In this document: one piece after another, positions 1 to 6,291 of the stretch | Layout: each line of letters starts with the position of its first letter | How positions within the stretch are numbered: the first letter of the stretch is position 1 | The notes under the pieces: model-generated | The model's input: the letters and a program-made list of their open reading frames with translations, nothing else | Told to the model about the DNA's origin: nothing | Database searches by the model: none | Assembly: GCA_002421995.1 (NCBI GenBank) | Contig: DISP01000150.1 | Coordinates: 1-9,782 of the forward strand | DNA from: Bacteroidales bacterium UBA6207 | GTDB taxonomy: Bacteria > Bacteroidota > Bacteroidia > Bacteroidales > F082 | Reading direction: 5' to 3' | Length of the DNA stretch: 9,782 bases | Position numbers and translations under genes: made by a program

Positions 1-177
1 CTTTGGATTGATTAGTTTTGCTTTTTCGTAGAGCATATAAGTCTTGCCACAGCGTCTGATTCCGGTCAGAACGGTTATATTATCTGTTACAGGGATGGAG
101 TAATTTCTGGAAATCAATTGTTTGTTGGCAATGATTTCTTGATTTTCCAGGATAATACGCTTTAGGATTGTTTCCAT
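1..177 (-). CDS. AAA-type ATPase (AAA_14/DUF4143-like), N-terminal part only
   Basis: Reading the minus strand from the ATG at 177-175 gives 59 uninterrupted codons, beginning METILKRIILENQEI and running off the left edge. Residues 39-46 read GIRRCGKT, a Walker A (P-loop) nucleotide-binding motif, followed by YML. An N-terminal helix of about 30 residues leading into a 'TVLTGIRRxGKT' strand and loop is the usual opening of the Bacteroidetes/archaeal ATPases that carry an AAA_14 core and a C-terminal DUF4143 domain; these are commonly about 380-420 residues. The Walker B, arginine finger and C-terminal domain lie outside the window, so the family call rests on the P-loop context alone. The cellular role of this family is poorly defined. 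The gene diverges from the metH operon and shares no evident function with it. Confidence 0.8.
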   Translation of the reverse strand, partial: METILKRIILENQEIIANKQLISRNYSIPVTDNITVLTGIRRCGKTYMLYEKAKLINPK

Positions 178-203
178 ATATCACAATATTATTAAATTAC
201 ACT

Positions 204-227
204 TTGCAAAAATAGATAATTTTGCAA
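204..227. repeat. Inverted repeat with divergent -7-like boxes upstream of the ATPase gene
   Basis: TTGCAAAA (204-211) and TTTTGCAA (220-227) form a perfect 8-bp inverted repeat separated by 8 nt. It lies 27-50 bp before the minus-strand ATPase start. The minus strand reads TATTTTTG (214-207) and the plus strand TAATTTTG (217-224), so each half contributes to a match to the Bacteroidetes TAnnTTTG -7 element. It could be an operator over the ATPase promoter, or simply a by-product of A/T-rich promoter sequence. No TTG -33 element stands at the usual spacing on either strand. Confidence 0.4.
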
Positions 228-343
228 GTTTTTACTTAATAAATATTATCAATTCACCGTCCATTTATTGTTGGGTCAAACCGCACAAAAGAATTAATTG
301 AATCATCGGGGAGGATGGTTCTAACACGTCAACGACTGGAGAA

Positions 344-444
344 GTTGATTTGTTGATGCTGACGCGTTTATATGTGATTGGTCCTGATGGCGGTTGTCTT
401 GCTCCATCAACAAATCAACGCATCAACAGATCAACGAATCAACC
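344..444. repeat. Octamer repeats (NATCAACN) with a 15-bp inverted repeat
   Basis: From 405 to 444 five consecutive 8-bp units fit NATCAACN (CATCAACA, AATCAACG, CATCAACA, GATCAACG, AATCAACC). The opposite orientation occurs at 344-358 (GTTGATTTGTTGATG), an exact reverse complement of 405-419, giving a 15-bp perfect stem around a 46-nt loop. The unit keeps its six-base ATCAAC core while the two flanking bases vary. No reading frame of note crosses it. It may be a degenerate tandem repeat or the trace of a small repetitive element; no transposase is present. Confidence 0.75.
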
Positions 445-470
445 ATGATCTACCAACGGTGATATTTATC

Positions 471-500
471 CACGGATGAACACGGATTTACACGGATGTT
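471..500. repeat. Three tandem 10-bp units headed by CACGGAT
   Basis: CACGGATGAA, CACGGATTTA and CACGGATGTT follow one another with an exact 10-bp period, preceded by TTTATC. The seven-base head is invariant and the last three bases vary. I have the impression that similar 'CACGGATnnA' strings recur in intergenic DNA of other Bacteroidetes, but that is recollection and not shown here. It is non-coding in all frames as far as I can judge. Confidence 0.7.
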
Positions 501-590
501 TTCCTGCTGCTTTCAGCATCCGGAAAGGAATCTACCCGGCGCGGCTTTTGATTCTAAAACAGTTTTGGTATTTGGCATGCGTCAGCAACA

Positions 591-633
591 AATCAACGAA
601 TCAACAAATCAACTCCTAAACAACAAATCAACC
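591..633. repeat. Second cluster of NATCAACN octamers
   Basis: Three consecutive octamers (591-598 AATCAACG, 599-606 AATCAACA, 607-614 AATCAACT) and a fourth at 626-633 (AATCAACC) repeat the motif of the 405-444 cluster about 150 bp away. They lie just upstream of the metH promoter-like box. Single copies in the opposite orientation (GTTGATTT at 693-700 inside the riboswitch P1 strand, GTTGATCT near 899) may be coincidence. Confidence 0.65.
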
Positions 634-647
634 ATTTCAAAAAAGCT

Positions 648-655
648 TATCTTTG
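648..655 (+). promoter_or_regulatory. Probable -7 box of the metH-metF promoter
   Basis: TATCTTTG matches the Bacteroidetes sigma-factor -7 consensus TAnnTTTG exactly. It would place a transcript start near 660, about 35 nt before the SAM riboswitch, so the whole aptamer would be in the 5' leader. No TTG -33 element is visible at the usual spacing, so the call rests on one box and its position. Confidence 0.5.
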
Positions 656-693
656 CAGCGCATATATCAATTGTCCTTCCACAAATAAGGTCG

Positions 694-805
694 TTGATTT
701 ATAAAGAAGAGCGGAGAGACTAGGCTCTGCGAAGCTCTAGCAACCTTCCCCGACAGGGAGTGGTGCTAAAACCTAATCCCGCGAAAGCGGGTGATTATAA
801 ATTAA
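694..805 (+). promoter_or_regulatory. SAM-I (S-box) riboswitch
   Basis: The conserved core of the SAM-I aptamer is present in order: GAGAGAC (714-720), a P2 arm with GAAGCTC (731-737) and GCAACC (740-745), then a P3 arm ending in GGTGCTAAAACC (762-773). A GNRA-type P4 hairpin, CCCGC-GAAA-GCGGG, lies at 778-791. The P1 strands 694-704 and 795-805 pair over 11 positions, including one G-T wobble. The aptamer precedes metH-metF, a classic SAM-controlled methionine function, so SAM binding should lower expression. I see no intrinsic terminator between 805 and 931. P1 closes directly against short downstream reading frames (ATGs at 806 and 817), which suggests control at translation initiation. 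The fold is read by eye, not computed. Confidence 0.9.
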
Positions 806-816
806 ATGTGTTACCG

Positions 817-873
817 ATGCAACATGCATGCTTCTTCTGTCACCTTCGCCGAATGCGCTCCAAAAGAGACTGA
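817..873 (+). CDS. Putative 18-residue leader peptide between SAM riboswitch and metH
   Basis: An ATG at 817, 11 nt after the riboswitch P1 helix, opens a frame of 18 codons ending in TGA at 871-873. The peptide is MQHACFFCHLRRMRSKRD: a Cys-Phe-Phe-Cys core followed by a strongly basic tail (RRMRSKR). The upstream bases 795-816 are A/T-rich, as is common at Bacteroidetes starts. Its position in the leader of a sulfur amino acid operon, and its two close cysteines, fit a regulatory leader peptide, but no experimental or database support is available here. A competing 42-codon frame (806-934) covers the same bases in another frame. Chance is a real alternative for an ORF this short. Confidence 0.45.
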   Translation: MQHACFFCHLRRMRSKRD

Positions 874-930
874 GGCTTTAACCCGATGGTTTTCGGAAGT
901 TGATCTGCTTGTTGTTAAATTTTCAATCGT

Positions 931-3900
931 ATGACAAAAAATACAATTCCCGTCAGGGAACTGCTGAAAGACAGAATATTGGTCCTCGATGGCGCCATGG
1001 GCACCATGATACAACGCTACCATCTGAGCGAAGCCGACTACCGCGGCCTTCAGTTCAGCAATCATCCGCGCGACCTCAAAGGCAACAACGACCTGCTCTG
1101 CATCACCCAGCCGCATATCATCCTCGACATCCACAGGCAATACCTCGCTGCAGGAGCCGACATCATTGAAACCAACACCTTCAACGGCACCAGGATTTCG
1201 CAGTCCGACTATGGCCTTGAGGACATGGTTTATGACATCAACCTGGCTGCGGCACGCATCGCCCGGCAGGCCGCTGACGAGTTCACCGAAAAAGAGCCTG
1301 AAAAGCCGCGTTACGTGGCCGGCGCCATCGGGCCTACCAACAAAACAGCCAGCATGTCACCCGATGTGAACGACCCCGGCTTTCGTGCCGTGACATACGA
1401 CGACTTGGTTGAAAACTACCATGAACAGGCTGCTGCGCTCATCGAAGGCGGCGCCGACATCCTGCTCGTTGAAACCATTTTCGACACCCTCAACGCCAAG
1501 GCAGCCCTCTTTGCCATCGGGCAGCTGCAGGATGAGCTGGGGCGAAAAATCCCTGTGATGGTTTCGGGCACCATCACCGATGCCAGCGGACGCACCCTCT
1601 CGGGACAGACCGTGGAAGCCTTCCTGCATTCGGTGACACACCTCGAGCTGCTGAGCATCGGACTCAACTGCGCATTGGGCGCCAAAGAGATGCGGCCTTA
1701 TATTGAAACACTCGCCAGGCAATCAGACCTGCCGGTGAGCGCCTATCCCAATGCCGGTCTGCCCAACGAACTGGGTGGCTACGATGAAACACCGCAGATG
1801 ATGGCCGGCCACATCCACGACTTTGCCGCCAACGGCTTTGTCAACATCGTGGGAGGCTGCTGTGGCACCACGCCCGATCATATAAAGGAATTTGCTGCAC
1901 AGGTGAAGCAATTAGCTGTTCGTGCTGTTCCGACAAAAAAACCGGTCTCGGTCTTTACAGGTCTTGAACCCCTGACGATCAGTCGTGAGTCGAACTTTAT
2001 CAACATCGGCGAACGTACCAATGTGAGCGGCTCGATCCGTTTTGCCCGTCTCATCCGCGAAAAAAAATACGAAGAAGCCCTCAGCGTGGCACGCGCTATG
2101 GTGGAGGGCGGCGCCCAGATGATAGATGTGAATATGGACGACGGCATGTTGGACGCCAAAGCCGAGATGGTCAGGTTTTTGAATCTCCTGATGTCGGAAC
2201 CCGACATTGCACGCCTTCCGGTGATGATTGACTCATCGAAATGGGAGGTGATCGAAGCCGGACTGAAATGTCTGCAGGGAAAAGCAGTTGTGAATTCGAT
2301 AAGTCTGAAAGAAGGCGAAGCGGCTTTCATCCATCACGCCCGCCTCATCAGACAATATGGTGCAGCCGTGGTGGTGATGGCCTTTGATGAGGAAGGACAG
2401 GCAGCAAGCTACGAACGGAAGGTAGCCATCTGTCAGCGTGCTTATCAAATCCTGACCGAAAAAGTGAACTTCCCGGCCGAAGACATCATCTTCGATCCCA
2501 ATATTCTGGCCATCGGCACAGGCATTGCCGAGCACAACAACTACGCTGTGGATTATATCCGCGCCACGGCCTGGATCAAGGAACACCTCCCCTACGCTAA
2601 AGTGAGCGGTGGTGTGAGCAATCTTTCGTTTTCGTTTCGTGGCAACGATGTCGTTCGCGAAGCCATACACGCCGTGTTTTTGTATCACGCCATCAAAGCC
2701 GGCATGGACATGGGTATCGTAAATCCGGGTATGTTGCAGATTTATGATGAGATACCGAAGGAATTGCTCGAACGCACCGAAGACCTTGTCCTAAACAGAA
2801 AACCTGATGCCACCGAAAACTTATTGCATTTTGCCGAAACCCTTAAGAAACAAGATGCTAAGGAGGAAAAAGCCGACAGCTGGCGCAATGAAGATGTGCT
2901 GCAGCGACTCAAACACGCGCTCATCAAGGGCATCACCGACCACATTGAAGAAGATGTTTTGGAGGCCCGGCCACGCTTTGAACGTGCCCTCGATGTGATC
3001 GAAGGGCCACTCATGGATGGCATGGGCGTGGTGGGCGATCTCTTTGGAAGCGGCAAAATGTTTCTGCCTCAAGTGGTTAAGAGCGCCCGCGTGATGAAAA
3101 AAGCCGTTGCAGTGCTGCTTCCTTACATCGAGATGGAAAAAACCACTGCAAGCAGCTCGGCCGGAAAGGTATTGCTGGCAACAGTGAAAGGCGATGTGCA
3201 CGACATTGGCAAAAACATTGTCGGCGTGGTGCTCAGCTGCAACAATTTCGAAGTGATTGACCTTGGCGTCATGGTGCCGGCCGAAAAAATCCTTCAGGTG
3301 GCTCAGGATGAAAACGTTGACATCATTGGGTTGAGCGGCCTCATCACCCCATCGCTCGAAGAAATGGTGCACGTGGCTTCGGAGATGCAGCGCCTCAACC
3401 TGAATTGGCCATTGCTCATTGGCGGGGCAACAACCTCCGAAATTCATACAGCGGTGAAAATTGTGCCAACCTATAATCAGCCCGTTGTGCATGTGCGCGA
3501 TGCTTCAAAGGTAACAGCCGTCATTGCCAATCTTCTGGCACCGAACGAACGGAGAACCCAATATGTTGACGAAATTAATACGCGTTATGAGCATTTGCGC
3601 CACAAATACCTCAGCAGCAAACAAGAAGATCAGTATATAAGCCTGTCGCAGGCGAGGGCCAACAGCTTTAAGGGACTTTTTTCACAGAACACTGTTTATA
3701 AACCTGTTAAGCCCGGTGTCAGCATTTTCAAAAACCAGAATCTGAATGAGCTGCTTCCTTATATTGACTGGACTTTCTTTTTCCATTCATGGCGGCTGAG
3801 CGGGAAATACCCGCAGATATTTGAAGATGCCGACAAAGGCGAAGAGGCCAAAAAGCTCTTTGCCGATGCCGGTCAAATGTTGAAAATGATTGTTGACCAA

Positions 3901-4605
3901 CAATTGCTTACAGCACATGGCATTGCAGGCTTGTTTCCGGCCAATTCCGAAGGCGATGACATCATTATCTATTTCGATGAAAAGCGCGAAAACGAAGCCG
4001 CCCGCTTCTCATTTCTCAGAAACCAGCAAGAAAAATCCGGCGGCCTGCCCAATCTTTGTCTCTCAGATTTCATTGCCCCCAAAGGCACACCTGATTACCT
4101 GGGACTGTTTGTCGTTACAGCAGGCCATGGCACCGAAGCCTTGGTGAAACACTACGAGAGCATGCACGACGACTACAATGCCATCATGGTAAAAGTGCTT
4201 GCCGACAGGCTGGCTGAGGCTTTTGCTGAGTTTCTGCACGAAAAAGTCAGACGCGAACTTTGGGCCTATGTGCCTGACGAAAAGCTGGCTACATCGCAGC
4301 TCTTAGCCGAAGCCTATCAAGGCATCAGGCCGGCACCAGGCTATCCGGCTTGCCCGGAGCATTCGGAAAAACAATTGCTCTTTGATTTGCTGAATGCCGA
4401 AGCACATACCGCTGTTTCGCTCACCGAAAACTTTGCCATGTCGCCTGCTGCTGCCGTGAGCGGCTTCTATTTTGCACATCCCGATGCCCAATATTTTAAT
4501 GTTGGAAAAATCAGTCGCGACCAGATTGAAGACTACAGCAAACGCAAAAAATGGTCAATCGCGGAAACCGAACGACTGCTCAATGCTAACCTCAACTATA
4601 AATAA
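931..4605 (+). CDS. metH: Cobalamin-dependent methionine synthase (5-methyltetrahydrofolate--homocysteine methyltransferase)
   Basis: The 1224-residue product catalyses methyl transfer from 5-methyl-THF to homocysteine through a cob(I)alamin/methylcobalamin cycle in the cytoplasm, yielding methionine and THF. All four modules are present. The homocysteine domain (about 1-330) carries the zinc ligands Cys247, Cys310 and Cys311 (GLNCALG, GGCCGTT). The pterin domain (about 350-610) opens with NIGERTN around 358-364. The cobalamin cap and Rossmann domains (about 640-880) carry DVHDIG with the cobalt-ligand His757, Ser802 (GLSGLI) and GG831-832. The reactivation domain (about 900-1224) has DW at 946-947 and RPAPGYPACPEH (1133-1144) for AdoMet binding. 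Length and residue positions nearly match E. coli MetH (1227 aa). The ATG at 931 fits the domain start; upstream is A/T-rich with no clear Shine-Dalgarno. metF follows after 8 nt, and the SAM-I riboswitch lies upstream. No missing residue or frameshift is seen. Confidence 0.98.
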   Translation: MTKNTIPVRELLKDRILVLDGAMGTMIQRYHLSEADYRGLQFSNHPRDLKGNNDLLCITQPHIILDIHRQYLAAGADIIETNTFNGTRISQSDYGLEDMVYDINLAAARIARQAADEFTEKEPEKPRYVAGAIGPTNKTASMSPDVNDPGFRAVTYDDLVENYHEQAAALIEGGADILLVETIFDTLNAKAALFAIGQLQDELGRKIPVMVSGTITDASGRTLSGQTVEAFLHSVTHLELLSIGLNCALGAKEMRPYIETLARQSDLPVSAYPNAGLPNELGGYDETPQMMAGHIHDFAANGFVNIVGGCCGTTPDHIKEFAAQVKQLAVRAVPTKKPVSVFTGLEPLTISRESNFINIGERTNVSGSIRFARLIREKKYEEALSVARAMVEGGAQMIDVNMDDGMLDAKAEMVRFLNLLMSEPDIARLPVMIDSSKWEVIEAGLKCLQGKAVVNSISLKEGEAAFIHHARLIRQYGAAVVVMAFDEEGQAASYERKVAICQRAYQILTEKVNFPAEDIIFDPNILAIGTGIAEHNNYAVDYIRATAWIKEHLPYAKVSGGVSNLSFSFRGNDVVREAIHAVFLYHAIKAGMDMGIVNPGMLQIYDEIPKELLERTEDLVLNRKPDATENLLHFAETLKKQDAKEEKADSWRNEDVLQRLKHALIKGITDHIEEDVLEARPRFERALDVIEGPLMDGMGVVGDLFGSGKMFLPQVVKSARVMKKAVAVLLPYIEMEKTTASSSAGKVLLATVKGDVHDIGKNIVGVVLSCNNFEVIDLGVMVPAEKILQVAQDENVDIIGLSGLITPSLEEMVHVASEMQRLNLNWPLLIGGATTSEIHTAVKIVPTYNQPVVHVRDASKVTAVIANLLAPNERRTQYVDEINTRYEHLRHKYLSSKQEDQYISLSQARANSFKGLFSQNTVYKPVKPGVSIFKNQNLNELLPYIDWTFFFHSWRLSGKYPQIFEDADKGEEAKKLFADAGQMLKMIVDQQLLTAHGIAGLFPANSEGDDIIIYFDEKRENEAARFSFLRNQQEKSGGLPNLCLSDFIAPKGTPDYLGLFVVTAGHGTEALVKHYESMHDDYNAIMVKVLADRLAEAFAEFLHEKVRRELWAYVPDEKLATSQLLAEAYQGIRPAPGYPACPEHSEKQLLFDLLNAEAHTAVSLTENFAMSPAAAVSGFYFAHPDAQYFNVGKISRDQIEDYSKRKKWSIAETERLLNANLNYK

Positions 4606-4613
4606 CACTGACA

Positions 4614-5579
4614 ATGAAACACTTACTCAAAGTAACAGAACATATCGCCGCAGCAAAAAACACCCTTTTCTCGTTTGAGCTGCTGCCCCCGCTCAAAGGC
4701 CAAAACATCGAAAACATCGAAAACACCATTCAGCCGCTGATGGAATTTGATCCCGCATTCGTGAACGTGACCTATCACCAGGAAGAATTTGCCTACAAAA
4801 CACTTCCCAACGGATTGATCGAAAAAAAAACCATCCGCAAGCGACCCGGAACAGTTGGCATAGCCGCTGCAATCCTCTATCGCTACGGACTGAATGTGGT
4901 GCCACACATCATTTGTGGCGGTTTTACCCGTGAGGAAACAGAAAACGCACTCATTGACCTTCACTTTTTGGGCGTTAAAAACCTCCTTGTGGTGCGTGGT
5001 GATCCGCAGCCCTCGATGAAATATTTCCAACCCGAACCCGGCGGTCACACCCATTCCGTTGAGTTGGTGCAGCAAATCAGTAAACTGAACCAGGGCATTT
5101 ATCTCGAAGAAGACCTGCTCAACACCACACCCACCGACTTCAGCATCGGTGTGGCCGGCTATCCTGAAAAACACATCGAATCGCCCAATATGGAATCCGA
5201 TCTGCATTTCCTGAAAAAGAAAATCGAAGCCGGTGCGGAATACATTGTCACACAGATGTTTTTCGACAATCAGAAGTATTTCAGCTTTGTTGATCGCTGT
5301 CGGGCGGTGGGCATCAACGTACCCATCATTCCCGGATTGAAACCCATCACATCAGTCGGACAGATGGGAACGCTGCCCCAAACCTTCAACATTGACCTGC
5401 CCGAAGCACTTGTGAAAGAGCTGCTCAAATGCAAAGACAACAAGCAGGCCAAAGAAGTGGGCGTGGAATGGGCAATACAGCAAAGCAAAGAACTGATTGC
5501 GAAACAAACACCTGTCATCCATTTCTATACAATGGGCCGGTCGGACAATGTGGTTCGTATAGCAAAAGCAGTTTTTTAA
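4614..5579 (+). CDS. metF: 5,10-methylenetetrahydrofolate reductase
   Basis: The 321-residue flavoprotein reduces 5,10-methylene-THF to 5-methyl-THF using NAD(P)H and FAD, supplying the methyl donor for MetH. It is a single TIM-barrel domain. Family signatures are FSFELLPP near the N-terminus with Glu22 (the catalytic acid equivalent to E. coli Glu28), VNVTYH for the first strands, and LLVVRGDPQP with Asp130 (equivalent to the E. coli Asp120 that contacts FAD and folate). EAGAEYIVTQMFFDN and the later IPGLKPI complete the barrel. E. coli MetF is about 296 residues; the extra length here lies mainly in the middle and C-terminal parts. The ATG at 4614 is 8 nt after the metH stop, so the two are almost certainly co-transcribed and both under the upstream SAM riboswitch. 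The stop lies inside a TTTTTTAAAAAA palindrome that is not convincing as a terminator. Confidence 0.97.
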   Translation: MKHLLKVTEHIAAAKNTLFSFELLPPLKGQNIENIENTIQPLMEFDPAFVNVTYHQEEFAYKTLPNGLIEKKTIRKRPGTVGIAAAILYRYGLNVVPHIICGGFTREETENALIDLHFLGVKNLLVVRGDPQPSMKYFQPEPGGHTHSVELVQQISKLNQGIYLEEDLLNTTPTDFSIGVAGYPEKHIESPNMESDLHFLKKKIEAGAEYIVTQMFFDNQKYFSFVDRCRAVGINVPIIPGLKPITSVGQMGTLPQTFNIDLPEALVKELLKCKDNKQAKEVGVEWAIQQSKELIAKQTPVIHFYTMGRSDNVVRIAKAVF

Positions 5580-5642
5580 AAAACATAACACACTCAATAT
5601 CAAAAGTTAACAAAATTTAACCTTTCAGATTAGTTTTTGAAT

Positions 5643-5650
5643 TACTTTTG
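5643..5650 (+). promoter_or_regulatory. Possible -7 box before the HYC_CC_PP gene
   Basis: TACTTTTG fits TAnnTTTG and ends 7 nt before the ATG at 5658. It would give a transcript with almost no 5' leader. Just upstream, GTTAA (5606-5610) and TTAAC (5617-5621) form a small inverted repeat that could be a regulator site. No TTG -33 element is evident, so the promoter call is tentative. Confidence 0.4.
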
Positions 5651-5657
5651 CATTGCG

Positions 5658-6146
5658 ATGAAAAGTGGATTGTTTCTGAAATTTCTGTCAATTGTAATGG
5701 CTGTGATGGTGCTTGCAGGTGCCTCAGGGATCACCCTGAATGCGCATTATTGCACTGCAAATCAAACACTTGAAAAGTCAATCCTCCCTTTTCCCATTGA
5801 GTGCAACCAAGCACACGGAAGTGAGGCAACAGCGCAGTGCGATACTGACACAACAGCTTGCTGCCACACAAGCGTCGCTGACAATAAGGTAGAAAGCAAA
5901 GGCTGCTGCGAAGATTTTCTGCAATATGTCAAAGGCATCACCGACTTTGAAATGCCTACGCTGAAAATCAAGAAGGTCTTCAACCAGTTTTTGGTTGTCA
6001 CTGTAAGGATCATCGAATTCTTTTCGCCCTCCAAAAGCAAAGATCCCGCTCCATCGGCCTTTTTAACCGAAGACCCGCCCCCGCTTTCGGGCAAAACCCT
6101 CACCATTACCTATCACCAGCTCAAGCTCGATACGCTTCTGGGCTGA
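5658..6146 (+). CDS. Secreted Cys-rich HYC_CC_PP family protein
   Basis: The frame extends up to a TTG at 5637, but the ATG at 5658 is the better start. It gives a 162-residue protein beginning MKSG, with a hydrophobic stretch at about 5-25 typical of a signal peptide or N-terminal membrane anchor. The three landmarks of the Bacteroidetes HYC_CC_PP family are present: His30-Tyr31-Cys32, a Cys-Cys pair (Cys68-69 and again Cys83-84 in GCCEDF), and a proline run at 140-142 (EDPPPL). Further cysteines are Cys49 and Cys61, making seven in all within 53 residues, plus nearby histidines. This density in an exported protein suggests metal binding or disulfide formation in the periplasm. Function is not established. 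The TonB-dependent receptor starts 145 bp downstream on the same strand, an arrangement I believe is common for this family and which suggests a joint role in metal or metallophore transport. Family name is confident; substrate unknown. Confidence 0.85.
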   Translation: MKSGLFLKFLSIVMAVMVLAGASGITLNAHYCTANQTLEKSILPFPIECNQAHGSEATAQCDTDTTACCHTSVADNKVESKGCCEDFLQYVKGITDFEMPTLKIKKVFNQFLVVTVRIIEFFSPSKSKDPAPSAFLTEDPPPLSGKTLTITYHQLKLDTLLG

Positions 6147-6291
6147 TTTTTCTTTTGTTCCGGCCATATTGAATGTTTCCGTAAAAAGTTTTATTGCCTT
6201 TTTGCGTGCAGGTGTTTAACTGCCTTTGACAAATCGCCGGAATCCAGCAGAAGGGTTTTTCATTTTTCTATTCTTTAAATTCAGATTTACA

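Noticed and set aside
405..633. CRISPR array
   Set aside because: The units are 8 bp and contiguous, with no 20-40 bp repeats, no unique spacers of constant length and no cas genes.
496..723. 75-codon frame on the plus strand
   Set aside because: It runs through the octamer repeats, the metH promoter-like box and the 5' part of the SAM riboswitch, has no recognisable protein features, and is better explained as chance.
2821..3492. 223-codon minus-strand frame inside metH
   Set aside because: It is antisense to the conserved cap and cobalamin-binding domains, His-rich because of the opposite codon bias, and has no family resemblance.
4623..5207. 194-codon minus-strand frame inside metF
   Set aside because: Antisense shadow of a fully conserved MetF coding region.
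5572..5583. TTTTTTAAAAAA palindrome at the metF stop as a terminator
   Set aside because: An A/T-only 6-bp palindrome with no loop and no GC stem is too weak for an intrinsic terminator.
5637..5657. TTG start seven codons upstream of the HYC_CC_PP ATG
   Set aside because: The extra residues would put a polar, Cys-containing stretch before the signal peptide and overlap the probable -7 box; the ATG at 5658 is simpler.
6226..6291. TTG start 22 codons upstream of the receptor ATG
   Set aside because: The ATG at 6292 directly opens a good signal peptide; the upstream residues add a second odd hydrophobic stretch translated from an A/T-rich leader.
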